This document shows, one piece after another, positions 53,823 through 62,474 of a DNA stretch of 64,000 nt. Position numbers and translations under genes: made by a program. How positions within the stretch are numbered: position 1 is the stretch's first letter; each line of letters opens with the position of its first letter. The notes under the pieces are model-generated. The model was given only the letters and a program-made list of their open reading frames with translations. It had not been told where the DNA came from and searched no databases. Source of the DNA: Haloarchaeobius amylolyticus (GTDB taxonomy: Archaea > Halobacteriota > Halobacteria > Halobacteriales > Natrialbaceae). The stretch spans positions 1,860,001 through 1,924,000 of the forward strand of contig NZ_JANHDH010000001.1 in assembly GCF_026616195.1 (NCBI RefSeq), in the 5' to 3' direction.

Positions 53823-53844
53823 CCGCCAGCCGACGTGGCCGACA

Positions 53845-55035
53845 ATGGTGGGCACCGCGACGATCGCGACGTTCCTGGTGGCGGGAGCAGCCAGTCTCTT
53901 CATGGCGTGGTCCATCGGCGCCGGGTCGTCCGGGTCGACCCCCTTCGCCCCCGCCGTCGGCGCGAACGCCATCTCGGTGATGCGGGCAGGGTTCTTCGTC
54001 GGCATCCTCGGGTTCGCCGGCGCGGTGTTACAGGGCCAGGGCGTCACCGACGCGGTCGGGAAGGAACTCGTCCTGTTCTCGGCGGGCAACGGTCTGACCG
54101 CACTGGCCGCGACCGTCGGCCTGCTCATCGCGGGCGTCCTCGTCGCCATCGGCATCTTCGCGGGCTACCCCATCGCGACCGCCTTCACCGTCACCGGCGC
54201 GGTCGTCGGCGTCGGACTGGCACTCGGTGGCCAGCCCGCCTACGAGAAGTACCAGGTCATCGTCTCGATGTGGGTCCTCGTCCCCTTCGTCGGCGGGGGC
54301 GTCGCCTACACCGTCGCCCGGTTGCTCCGGGCCGAGGGCGTCAGCGAACGCCTCGTCGTCCCGCTGCTGGCGGGCATCGTCGGGGTCATCATCGCGAACG
54401 TGAATTTCGTCCTGCTCGGGCCGGCCGGCGAGAGCCAGTCCATCGCCCGGACCGTCGCCGCCTCGATGCCCGGCTCGACGCTGGTCGACATGGCCATCGT
54501 CTCGGTCGTCATCGGGGCCGTCGCGGCCATCGTGCTCGAACGGGACATGGCGGCCGACGAGACCGCCGGCCAGCGCCACTTCCTGCTGGTGCTCGGCGCG
54601 CTCGTCGCCTTCTCCGCCGGCGGCAGCCAGGTCGGGCTGGCGGTCGGCCCGCTGGCGCCACTCCTCTCCGACTTCCAGATCCCGACCGTCGCCCTCCTGC
54701 TCGGCGGCGGGCTGGGGCTGCTGGCAGGCTCGTGGACCGGTGCGCCCCGGATGATAAAGGCGCTCTCGCAGGACTACTCCTCGCTCGGGCCGCGCCGGTC
54801 CATCGCCGCGCTCATCCCGAGTTTCGCCATCGCCCAGACCGCCATCTTCCTCGGCGTCCCCATCTCGTTCAACGAGATCATCGTCAGCGCCATCGTCGGC
54901 TCGGGCTACGCCGCCGGCGGCGCGGGCGTCAGCCGCAAGAAGATGGTCTACACCGTGCTCGCGTGGGTGGGGTCGCTGGTGCTCGCGTTCGCGGTGAGCT
55001 ACGTCGCGTTCCTCGGCGTCGACGCGGTGTTCTAG
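53845..55035 (+). CDS. PiT-family inorganic phosphate transporter, second copy
   Basis: 396 residues with about ten membrane helices and two PiT halves: FMAWSIGAGSSGSTPFAPAVGANAIS in the first and VAFSAGGSQVGLAVGPLAPLL in the second. It lacks the long loop of the first PiT. The convergent TrmB-like gene overlaps its end by 4 bases, so regulation by that neighbour is plausible. It transports phosphate or another tetrahedral oxyanion. Confidence 0.9.
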   Translation: MVGTATIATFLVAGAASLFMAWSIGAGSSGSTPFAPAVGANAISVMRAGFFVGILGFAGAVLQGQGVTDAVGKELVLFSAGNGLTALAATVGLLIAGVLVAIGIFAGYPIATAFTVTGAVVGVGLALGGQPAYEKYQVIVSMWVLVPFVGGGVAYTVARLLRAEGVSERLVVPLLAGIVGVIIANVNFVLLGPAGESQSIARTVAASMPGSTLVDMAIVSVVIGAVAAIVLERDMAADETAGQRHFLLVLGALVAFSAGGSQVGLAVGPLAPLLSDFQIPTVALLLGGGLGLLAGSWTGAPRMIKALSQDYSSLGPRRSIAALIPSFAIAQTAIFLGVPISFNEIIVSAIVGSGYAAGGAGVSRKKMVYTVLAWVGSLVLAFAVSYVAFLGVDAVF

Positions 55036-55829
55036 CGCTCGAACTGGCGGTCGAGCCCGACGGAGGCGACGTGGTGTGCGAGGACGACGAGCCCGTTCTC
55101 CAGCCCCTCGCCCCAGATGGCGCGTTCGGCCGGCGGGTCACCACTGACCGACGAGAGCAACAGCGTCTCGCCGTCGACGAGCACCGCACGACCGATGGAT
55201 ACCCCGTACTCCTCCGGTGACGGGATGAACCACTCCGGCCCCGACTCGAAGACGACCGCGTCGGGAACGCGTCGTTCGAATTCCGCCTCGACCGTCTCGG
55301 AGAGGGTTCCGACGTACGTGTCGACGCCCCGGTCCGTCGCGTCGACGAGCGCCTCGACGAACGCATCCATCACCTCGTCCTGCGACCCGAGGATGATGAT
55401 TATCTCGTCGGTCGACTCGGCGACGAAACTCCGTACTCGTGCCGCGATCGCGTCGCGTCCGGAGAGCGACCAGACGTTCGCGATCTCGGACTGGTTGTCG
55501 GTGTTCCAGGGTTCGAGGTCTCGAAGCGTCTCGTCCAGTTCGTCGAGGCGAGCCACGTACTCGCTCCGGAGTATCTGGACCGCGTCGGAGACGGGGACCG
55601 CCCGGAACTGCTGTGGGTTCGAGTTCTGCGTCGCGACCAGACCCCTCGATTCGAGCTGTCGAACCGCCTCGTACACGCGTGTCCGGGGGACCTCCGAGAT
55701 GTCGCTCACCTCCTTTGCGGTCCCGGTCGGCAGTCGTGTGAGTGCGACGTAACACCGTGCTTCGTACTCCTTGAGGCCGAGGTCTTCGAGCAGGGTCACC
55801 GCCTTCGCAGTTGGGTCTGGGTCGCTCAT
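55032..55829 (-). CDS. TrmB-like transcription regulator A
   Basis: 265 residues. The first 80 residues form a winged helix (GLKEYEARCYVALTRLPTGTAKEVSDISEVPRTRVYEAVRQLESRGLV), then a coiled coil and a TrmB-like C-terminal domain (about 120-260) of the type that binds small ligands. It lies tail to tail with the phosphate transporter and is divergent from a paralogous regulator, which suggests a local regulatory circuit. Confidence 0.9.
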   Translation of the reverse strand: MSDPDPTAKAVTLLEDLGLKEYEARCYVALTRLPTGTAKEVSDISEVPRTRVYEAVRQLESRGLVATQNSNPQQFRAVPVSDAVQILRSEYVARLDELDETLRDLEPWNTDNQSEIANVWSLSGRDAIAARVRSFVAESTDEIIIILGSQDEVMDAFVEALVDATDRGVDTYVGTLSETVEAEFERRVPDAVVFESGPEWFIPSPEEYGVSIGRAVLVDGETLLLSSVSGDPPAERAIWGEGLENGLVVLAHHVASVGLDRQFER

Positions 55830-55983
55830 GGGTGGGCGACAGCAGGAGGCGGTCGACGCATCTCCCCCGGCTGATATCTCAACTTACATCAGGTGGCGGG
55901 CATACAAAAACGGGGCGCTTCGTAACGACGAGAGTGACAACAGGTCGCGGACCCCGTCGCTGTTACTCGGTTCCTCACAAAAG

Positions 55984-56017
55984 GTTCATCACCGTGAACA
56001 GGTAAGTGTCTGTTACC
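55984..56017 (+). promoter_or_regulatory. Two inverted repeats between the divergent TrmB-like genes
   Basis: GTTCA and TGAAC (55984-55999) pair across a 6-base spacer, and GGTAA with TTACC (56001-56017) pair across 7 bases. They lie just before regulator B at 56031 in a 201-base divergent spacer, so both or either regulator may bind here. Confidence 0.5.
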
Positions 56018-56030
56018 CTGGAGCTGATCA

Positions 56031-56780
56031 ATGAGGAACGCAGACGAGGTAGATTCCGCGGTGACACGCTCGGTCAGTATCCTCTCCAGACTCGGACTGA
56101 CCGAGTACAGCGCGCGGACCTACGTCGCACTCCTCCGCCTCGGGAGCGCCACGGCCCGCGAGGTCAGCGAGATCTCCGAGGTCCCCCGGACCAAGGTCTA
56201 CGAGGAGATGGAACGTCTCCGTGACCGCGGGCTCGTCGACGTCCAGAACGGGAAGCCGAAGCAGTTCGTCCCGCTCACGAAGCAGGCGACGACGGCACGG
56301 TTCAGGCGGCTGCTCGAACGTGACATCAACTCACTGAGTGCCGCACTCGACGAACTCGAGACGACCCGGACCGAAGAAGAACCGACGGGGGTCTGGGCCA
56401 CGACCGGCACCACGACCGTCGACGAGCGCCTGGCGCTGGTCATCGAGGACGCCGCGAGTAACGTCCGGTTCTGTTGCAGGTCTGAATACGCCTCCGAGTC
56501 GGTGCTCACCCAGTTGACCGCGGCGCGTGAACGCGGTGTCGACCTGGCCGTCGGAACCATCGGGAACACGACGACCGACCGCCTCGAAGACCGATTCGCT
56601 GACGCTCATCACATCGGTATCCACGACGACCTCGTCGACGACCTTCCGACGCGGCTACTCCTCGTCGACGACGAGGCCGCCCTGGTCGCGACGAACGACC
56701 ACGACGACGAACAGGCGGTCTGGTCGACCGACCCCCAGAACCCACTCGTGGTCCTCACCAGAGCGATATTCGACGACTGA
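56031..56780 (+). CDS. TrmB-like transcription regulator B
   Basis: 249 residues, same plan as regulator A with a matching winged helix (GLTEYSARTYVALLRLGSATAREVSEISEVPRTKVYEEMERLRDRGLV) and a C-terminal ligand-type domain. The N-terminal halves of A and B are clearly paralogous; the C-terminal halves differ more. Its start is inside the operator-like repeats, which suggests autoregulation. Confidence 0.9.
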   Translation: MRNADEVDSAVTRSVSILSRLGLTEYSARTYVALLRLGSATAREVSEISEVPRTKVYEEMERLRDRGLVDVQNGKPKQFVPLTKQATTARFRRLLERDINSLSAALDELETTRTEEEPTGVWATTGTTTVDERLALVIEDAASNVRFCCRSEYASESVLTQLTAARERGVDLAVGTIGNTTTDRLEDRFADAHHIGIHDDLVDDLPTRLLLVDDEAALVATNDHDDEQAVWSTDPQNPLVVLTRAIFDD

Positions 56781-56935
56781 GACCGCCATCCGCCCGGTCG
56801 GCGAACCGTCACCACTCTCGGCACCTGCTGACAGCACGAAGACAGAGTCTGTCACTCACCGCGTAACATGCAATGTTTTGTACCAAACGATGGAAAATCG
56901 GGACATACCGGGGCACCATCTCGACCGAACGTAGC

Positions 56936-57118
56936 ATGATCGAATCACAGGACGACGGACCAGAGACGGCCGACGAGTTCAGACAGGAAATCCGGCGTTT
57001 AGTCCGCCTCGCTTCGGAAAACGGTCTCGAAATCGAGGGCGGAATCACCTGCCGAAACGGGGACACGTTCCCGGACTACGAGGTCCACGTCACCGAGATC
57101 GCCAAACGACGAAAGTAG
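56936..57118 (+). CDS. Small acidic protein (unassigned)
   Basis: 60 residues. It reads as a short helix (ADEFRQEIRRLVRLASENG) plus a beta hairpin with one Cys (GITCRNGDTFPDYEVHVTEI), the size of small haloarchaeal HalOD1-like or HTH-free adaptors. Start ATG 56936 is used; a longer frame (56873) has less likely amino acids. It lies between regulators. No family recognised. Confidence 0.6.
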   Translation: MIESQDDGPETADEFRQEIRRLVRLASENGLEIEGGITCRNGDTFPDYEVHVTEIAKRRK

Positions 57119-57226
57119 TCGATATCGAGTGTAAATCATCTGTTACTATCACCGGGATTTGACAGTCCATGGTGGTCGTTTATCCCACGATGTGCCGTAC
57201 CTTCTCACGGAGATGGTCACTGCCCC

Positions 57227-57910
57227 ATGTCATCGACGGTGGCAACAGACGAAACGAACAGGAAGATGACGGTCTCGCTCGCACTCGGCGTGGACGTCTC
57301 GACCGTACTACCGGGGAAAGAGACGCTTCTCGAACCGGGCCAGACCGGGACCTTCGAGCGCATGCATCCGTTCCTGCCGGCGGAACGGACCACGCTCTGG
57401 GTCTCCGGTCCGGACCACGAGTCCGTCACGGACGAACTGCTCGCACATCCAGCGATCCGGCACGCCGACCGCCTCGACGAGGGCGACGAACGGTCGCTGT
57501 ACGAACTCGAACTCGCGCCGGACCTCGGCCCCGTCGCCACCGCCATCGAGCGGACCGGCGCGATGGCGACCCGCGCGGAGGTCATCGACGCCACGATCCG
57601 GCTCACGCTCCGGTTCCGTGATCAGGACGAACTCCAGACGTTCGTCGACGACCTCGAGACGGCCGGCGTCCAGTTCGAGGTCACGTGGAAAGGCAACGGC
57701 GGCGTCACGGGAGACGGGGGGACCGAGTCCCTGACGCAGTGCCAGCGCCAGACCCTCTGGCTGGCGTACGAGCGTGGCTACTTCAACATCCCGCGAGACA
57801 CGTCGCTCTCGGAGCTCGCGGACGAACTGGGCGTCTCCAGTCAGGCGGTCTCCGAGCGACTCCGGCGGGCGATGGGGTCGTACCTCGCGACGACGATGCT
57901 GACCGAATGA
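57227..57910 (+). CDS. Bat-type HTH-10 transcription regulator
   Basis: 227 residues. An N-terminal Bat-like ligand domain (about 10-150) is followed by the HTH-10 domain: LTQCQRQTLWLAYERGYFNIPRDTSLSELADELGVSSQAVSERLRRAMGS. It lacks the receiver and PAS parts of the 4491 gene, so it is a stand-alone regulator. A TATA-like GTTTATCC (57178-57185) is 45 bases before the start, implying a short leader. Confidence 0.9.
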   Translation: MSSTVATDETNRKMTVSLALGVDVSTVLPGKETLLEPGQTGTFERMHPFLPAERTTLWVSGPDHESVTDELLAHPAIRHADRLDEGDERSLYELELAPDLGPVATAIERTGAMATRAEVIDATIRLTLRFRDQDELQTFVDDLETAGVQFEVTWKGNGGVTGDGGTESLTQCQRQTLWLAYERGYFNIPRDTSLSELADELGVSSQAVSERLRRAMGSYLATTMLTE

Positions 57911-58000
57911 CCGGGGGGACACCCGGCGCGACAGCGGTCGTTTCTTACCGACGATATACGCGAAAAGCAGCGACAGCAGGATATCCGACTGGGCCCGCAG

Positions 58001-59404
58001 TTACTCGTTCGACGTGACCTCGCTGGCCTCGGCCTCGGGCGTCTCGTCGTCCTCGGGGTCGTTGCGTTCGACGCGCGTGAGGCGCGCTTTCATGATGCGG
58101 GTGTTCTCGACCGCCTCGACGGTGATGCGGATGTCGCCGTAGTCGATCTCCTCACCTTCCTCGACCAGCCGGCCGGCCCGGTTGAAGATGAAGCCCGCGA
58201 TGGTCTCGAACTCCTCGCCCTCCGGGAGTTCGATCTCCATCGCCTCGTTGACGACCTCGATGTTCACCTCGCCCTTGACGATGTAGGTGTCCTCGTCGAT
58301 GGCCTCGATGGGCTCTTCCTCCTCGCCCTCGAGGATCTCGCCGACGATCTCCTCGATCATGTCCTCCATCGTCACCAGCCCCTCGGTGGTGCCGAACTCG
58401 TCGATGACGATGACCATGTGCATCCGGTTCTCGCGCATCTCGGCCATCAGCTCGTCGGCGTTCTTCGACTCGGGGACGTGCAGCGTCGGGTGGATGAGGT
58501 CGCTCAGTTTGATGTCCTCGGGGGCGCTCTCGCCGTAGTTCAGGTCGCGGACGAGGTCGCGGATGTGGACCACGCCGATGACGTTGTCGAGGCTGCCCTC
58601 GTACACGGGGATGCGGGCGTGGCTCGACTGGATACACTTCTCGATGGCCTCCTCGATGGGGGCGTCCTTGGGCACCGCCTGCATGTCGAGTCGCGGCGTC
58701 ATCACCTCCTTGGCGATGGTGTTGTTGAACCGGAAGATGCGCTGGAGCATCTCGTGTTCCTCCTCCTCGATGACGCCCTCGCGCTCCCCGGTCTCGATCA
58801 TGTCCTGGATCTCGTCGCGGGTGACGTAGGAGGTCTCGATGGCCGAGCGGCCGCCCGTGACGCTGTTGACCACCCGGGTGAGGTAGTCGAACAGGACGAT
58901 GAGCGGCATCAGGACGTACTCGGAGACCTTCAGGGGTTTCGCGATGCGGAGCGACCAGGATTCGGTGTTCTCGACCGCGTAGCTCTTCGGGGCGGACTCG
59001 CCGAACAGCAGGACGAGCGCGGTGATACCGAAGGTCGCGGCGAGCACCGCCTGCCCGTCGCTCATGTAGAGCCCGAACAGGCCGGTCGCGATGGAGGACA
59101 TCGCGATGTTCACCAGGTTGTTCCCGACCAGGATGGTGACCAGCAGCCGGTGCGGGTCGTTCTTCAGCTCGGCGACCGTCTCGGCGCCCGGCGTGCCGTC
59201 CTCGACGAGTGCCTCGACGCGGTGCTTCGCGAGCGAGAACATCGCGATCTCCGAGGAGGAGAAGAACGCGGACAGCACGATGAGGAGCATGATGGCGACA
59301 GCACCGAGGGCTGCCACGAAACCCTTCGACACCTCGAGCCCCAGAATGGGGACGACGATGTCGCTCTGGAGGACCACGGCCGCAATACTAGACGATGAGC
59401 CCAT
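58001..59404 (-). CDS. DUF21-CBS-CorC membrane protein (hemolysin family)
   Basis: 467 residues. Four helices of a DUF21/CNNM-type domain (about 15-205) are followed by two CBS domains (about 215-345) and a C-terminal CorC/HlyC domain (about 360-440). Such proteins are divalent-cation exporters or their regulators. The acidic, Glu-rich CBS linker is typical of halophiles. The start at 59404 fits a TATA-like AGTTAAT about 32 bases upstream on the minus strand. Confidence 0.92.
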   Translation of the reverse strand: MGSSSSIAAVVLQSDIVVPILGLEVSKGFVAALGAVAIMLLIVLSAFFSSSEIAMFSLAKHRVEALVEDGTPGAETVAELKNDPHRLLVTILVGNNLVNIAMSSIATGLFGLYMSDGQAVLAATFGITALVLLFGESAPKSYAVENTESWSLRIAKPLKVSEYVLMPLIVLFDYLTRVVNSVTGGRSAIETSYVTRDEIQDMIETGEREGVIEEEEHEMLQRIFRFNNTIAKEVMTPRLDMQAVPKDAPIEEAIEKCIQSSHARIPVYEGSLDNVIGVVHIRDLVRDLNYGESAPEDIKLSDLIHPTLHVPESKNADELMAEMRENRMHMVIVIDEFGTTEGLVTMEDMIEEIVGEILEGEEEEPIEAIDEDTYIVKGEVNIEVVNEAMEIELPEGEEFETIAGFIFNRAGRLVEEGEEIDYGDIRITVEAVENTRIMKARLTRVERNDPEDDETPEAEASEVTSNE

Positions 59405-59535
59405 TCAACAGTGACCCTTGGTGGCCGCCGGGATTAACTCTTTTCTCTTTCGCTGACCAGTCTGGAGGGATATTGACACGCCCACGCCCTGCCGGGAGCA
59501 ACACCTTTTCCGACTTCGCCGGCGAAACCGGACGT

Positions 59536-59799
59536 ATGTCAGCAAGCGACCCGGCCATCACGCTCTACCGGCTGCAGGCGTGCCCGTTCTGCGAGCGGGT
59601 CGTCCGCGTCCTCGACGAGTACGACCTCGCGTACGAGTCGCGGTTCGTCGAACCGATGCACTCCGACCGGAACGTCGTCAAGCGCATCTCCGGCAAGCGG
59701 ACCGTGCCGGCGCTCGTCGACGAGAACACGGGCGTCACGATGTCCGAGAGCGCGAACATCGTGGAGTACCTCGAGAACACCTACGGGGGTGCGAACTGA
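59536..59799 (+). CDS. Glutaredoxin/GST-N-like thioredoxin-fold protein
   Basis: 87 residues. CPFC at residues 16-19 is the redox-active motif, with the cis-Pro in KRTVPALVDEN. It matches the N-terminal domain of glutathione S-transferases or glutaredoxins; haloarchaea use gamma-glutamylcysteine and similar thiols. The last base of its TGA stop is shared with the ATG of the redoxin gene, so the two are almost certainly co-translated. Confidence 0.9.
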   Translation: MSASDPAITLYRLQACPFCERVVRVLDEYDLAYESRFVEPMHSDRNVVKRISGKRTVPALVDENTGVTMSESANIVEYLENTYGGAN

Positions 59800-60314
59800 T
59801 GGACCTCGACTTCGACGTGGTCGACCTGCCCGAGACCGACCACGTGGCGTCTGGCGACGAGGCCCCCGATTTCACCCGCCCGCTGGTGAACGAGGAGTAC
59901 TGGGCCGACGCGTCGCTGTCGGACCTCACGGCCGAAGGACCCGTCCTGCTCGTCTTCTACACGATGGACGGCGCGTTCCCCGCGACGTACATCTGGAACG
60001 AGATCCGCGACCGCGAATGGGGCGAGCGCTTCGACGCGCAGGTCGTCGGGGTCTCCATCTCGGACCCCTACGCCCACAAGCAGCTCATCGAGGAGCGCGG
60101 CATCGACCACGACCTGTTCTCGGACCCCGGCAACGGCGTCGCCGAGGCCTACGGTATCGAGAACCCGCTGGACGGGATGACCGGCGTCTCGGAGCCCCGG
60201 CCCGCGGTGTTCCTCGTCGACGAGGACCGGACCGTCGAGTACGCCTGGGTCGCCGAGCAGTGGCCGGACTTCCCGGACTACGACGCCGTCGAGGACGCAC
60301 TGGCGTCGCACTGA
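59799..60314 (+). CDS. Redoxin/peroxiredoxin-like protein without cysteine
   Basis: 171 residues with a thioredoxin/AhpC-TSA-like fold (DEAPDF, VLLVFYTMDGAFPATYIW, VVGVSISDPYAHKQLIEERGIDHDLFSDP). The peroxidatic Cys is not present; the whole protein has no cysteine. It is coupled to a glutaredoxin-like gene by an overlapping stop and start. It could be a chaperone-like or regulatory partner rather than a peroxidase. Confidence 0.85.
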   Translation: MDLDFDVVDLPETDHVASGDEAPDFTRPLVNEEYWADASLSDLTAEGPVLLVFYTMDGAFPATYIWNEIRDREWGERFDAQVVGVSISDPYAHKQLIEERGIDHDLFSDPGNGVAEAYGIENPLDGMTGVSEPRPAVFLVDEDRTVEYAWVAEQWPDFPDYDAVEDALASH

Positions 60315-60366
60315 GGCGCCGCCCCGCAACGTCACCGTTTTTTCCGGCTGTCGCGAACCTGTCCCC

Positions 60367-60960
60367 ATGAGCGACAGCGACGTCGAACGGGCCGGGCAGG
60401 CCATCCGGGACGGCGACCTGGTGGTCTACCCGACCGAGACGGTGTACGGCCTCGGCGCGGCGGCCCTCGACGCCGACGCGGTCGAGCGCGTGTTCGAGGC
60501 GAAAGGACGCAGCCGCGACAAGCCCGTCTCGCTGGGCGTGCCGACGGTCGAGGACGCCCTCGACCACGTCCACGCCAGCGACCACGAGGAGCGGTTCATG
60601 CGCGAGTTCCTGCCGGGGCCGGTCACGGTGCTGTGCGAGCGCCGCGACCACGTCCCGGACGTGCTCACCGCCGGCCGCGACCGCGTCGGTATCCGGGTGC
60701 CGGACCACGACCTCGCGCTCGACCTCTACCGGGCCGCCGGGACCCCGGTGACGGCGACCAGCGCGAACGTGAGCGGGAGCCCGAGCGTCACCGACCCGGC
60801 CGACCTCGACCCCACCTTCCTCGAACAGGTCGCGGTCACCCTCGACGGGGGCGTCACGGCGGGCACCGAGAGCACGGTCGTGAACGTCGAGGCTGGCGAG
60901 ATACACCGCCCGGGCGCGCTCGGTGACCGCATCGAGGCGTGGCTGGCCGAGCACGACTGA
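60367..60960 (+). CDS. L-threonylcarbamoyladenylate synthase (Sua5/YrdC)
   Basis: 197 residues. It makes threonylcarbamoyl-AMP for the t6A modification of tRNA. The N-terminal YrdC motif is VVYPTETVYGLGAAALDADAVERVFEAKGR, with DKPVSLGVP and SANVSGSPS later; a Sua5 C-terminal domain is absent, so it is YrdC-type. It ends one base before the convergent Cas4-like gene. Confidence 0.94.
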   Translation: MSDSDVERAGQAIRDGDLVVYPTETVYGLGAAALDADAVERVFEAKGRSRDKPVSLGVPTVEDALDHVHASDHEERFMREFLPGPVTVLCERRDHVPDVLTAGRDRVGIRVPDHDLALDLYRAAGTPVTATSANVSGSPSVTDPADLDPTFLEQVAVTLDGGVTAGTESTVVNVEAGEIHRPGALGDRIEAWLAEHD

Positions 60961-61617
60961 CTACCCGAACCCGAGCAGCGACCGCAGACTGCGCGTCTTC
61001 ACCCCGCACTCGCTCGCGTACTCGCAGGAGTCGCACTTCGGACTGTTGCGCAGCCGCGGCGGGGGCCCTTCGATACTTTCGACGGTCCGCATCGCTCGCC
61101 GGAAGGCGGCCTTCCGACCGCCGGTCATCCGGACCTCGCGTATCTCCCCGACCGCGGGGTACTCGACGAACGCGCGTGCCACCGGTTCCTGCTGCTCCCA
61201 CGCGAGGGCCTTCGCGGCCGCGACCGCCCAGACGCTGTGGGGTTCCCAGACCCCGTTCTTCGGGGGCGTCCCGGGCGAGACGAGTACGGGTTCGGGTGGC
61301 CCGGTGAGGACCTTCTGTGCGATGCCGCGACAGTCCTGCCCGGTCAGCAACGCGTCGCGCTCGGCCGGGTCGCAGAGGTCCTCGAACCGGTCGAGTCGCT
61401 CCCGGGTCCGGCGGAGGGTCTGGCGATACTCGGCGGGCGACAGGTCGAGAGGGAGCGCCCGAAGCTCGGCGTCACCTGCGTCGAGCAGTTCCGGGTACCG
61501 GAACGCGAGGTCGCGGACCGCGGCGACCGCGGCGGGTGGCTCGCGGTCGCCCTGTCTGGCGTAGTAGAGCTTGCGCGGACAGTAGGTGGCCAGCCGGAGG
61601 TCGCTGAAGGCGAACAC
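60961..61617 (-). CDS. Cas4-like exonuclease-family protein
   Basis: 218 residues. One N-terminal cysteine in TYCPRKLYY and three C-terminal ones in KCDSCEYASECG give the 4Fe-4S arrangement of Cas4/Dna2-type nucleases. The expected D/ExK nuclease motif is not obvious in VEYPAVGEIREVRMT, so activity is uncertain. No CRISPR array or cas genes are seen near it, so it is an orphan. GTG 61617 is used as start. Confidence 0.85.
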   Translation of the reverse strand: MFAFSDLRLATYCPRKLYYARQGDREPPAAVAAVRDLAFRYPELLDAGDAELRALPLDLSPAEYRQTLRRTRERLDRFEDLCDPAERDALLTGQDCRGIAQKVLTGPPEPVLVSPGTPPKNGVWEPHSVWAVAAAKALAWEQQEPVARAFVEYPAVGEIREVRMTGGRKAAFRRAMRTVESIEGPPPRLRNSPKCDSCEYASECGVKTRSLRSLLGFG

Positions 61618-61642
61618 GGCCCCTCTGGCCGCGGGTTCGTAC

Positions 61643-62245
61643 TTAAAACTGGACGTTCGACTCGGGTTCGGCGTCCTCGGTGGCGTCCTGCAGGCCGGTC
61701 TGTTTCACCTGCTCGGTCAGCGTCCCGGTGATGTCGGCGTCGCCGAGGATGCTCGCGAACTCGTCGCGGTAGCGGTCGTTGGCGGCGCGGGACTCGTCCC
61801 TGGCCGCGACGGCGTCGCGGTAGCGCCGGACGGTCGAGGCGCTCACGTCGAGGTCGTCGGCCACCTCGGCGACGGCCTCGCCGCGTTCGAGCCGGTCGCG
61901 GAGTTGCGGCAGGTCGAACGGGGCGTCGAGGTCCGCGTCGCGCAGGAGGTGCAGGTCCATGCGCGCCCGGAAGACGGTGTGTCTGGACACGTCGAGCGCC
62001 TCGGCGATGTCGGTGTCGGTCTCCCCCGCGTGGAACCGCCGGACGAGCGTGCACAGCGCCTCGTCGTCGAGGTCGGTGCGGAAGTCGTAGCGCTCGCGCA
62101 ACTGCTGGACGACCCCGGCCAGCCGGTCGGCCACGTCGCCCCGGTCGGCGAGGGACCCCCGCGAGGCCTCCTGTTCCTCCGTGACCGTCTCCCCGTCGGC
62201 CACGTCCATGAAGATGTCCCGGAGCTCCTCGGTCTTCTCGTCCAT
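61643..62245 (-). CDS. HTH-domain protein (conditioned-medium-induced protein 4-like)
   Basis: 200 residues. Two helix-turn-helix-like stretches are seen: ETDTDIAEALDVSRHTVFRARMDLHLLRD and EAVAEVADDLDVSASTVRRYRDAVAARD. I recall that similar proteins are annotated conditioned medium-induced protein 4 in haloarchaea, which points to quorum or stationary-phase links, but I cannot verify this. It reads toward the Cas4-like gene with a 25-base gap, so the two may be co-transcribed. Confidence 0.75.
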   Translation of the reverse strand: MDEKTEELRDIFMDVADGETVTEEQEASRGSLADRGDVADRLAGVVQQLRERYDFRTDLDDEALCTLVRRFHAGETDTDIAEALDVSRHTVFRARMDLHLLRDADLDAPFDLPQLRDRLERGEAVAEVADDLDVSASTVRRYRDAVAARDESRAANDRYRDEFASILGDADITGTLTEQVKQTGLQDATEDAEPESNVQF

Positions 62246-62442
62246 CGTAAGCCGAACTGTAGGCGATTTTCGGTGAAAAGGACTGCGGTGGTCCCGCCAC
62301 ACCACTCAGTGGACGGACACGAATCGGCCGACCACCGCGGCGGCACGCGATTCCAACTGGTGGGTCGCCCGACGGATAAATTAGAAACCCGTTCGTGATT
62401 CCCGCAAGACGGGAGCGGGGTACCCCGAACCGGGTGTGGCAA

Positions 62443-62450
62443 GATTTAAG
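62443..62450 (+). promoter_or_regulatory. TATA element of the Fe-S oxidoreductase gene
   Basis: GATTTAAG centred about 28 bases before ATG 62475, a leaderless layout. Confidence 0.65.
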
Positions 62451-62474
62451 CCCTGTTCGTCCGGGTGATAGACT

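Noticed and set aside
56873-56935. Longer start for the 60-residue protein
   Set aside because: The added residues (Cys, Lys, Trp-rich) are unlike halophilic proteins and the region looks like a promoter.
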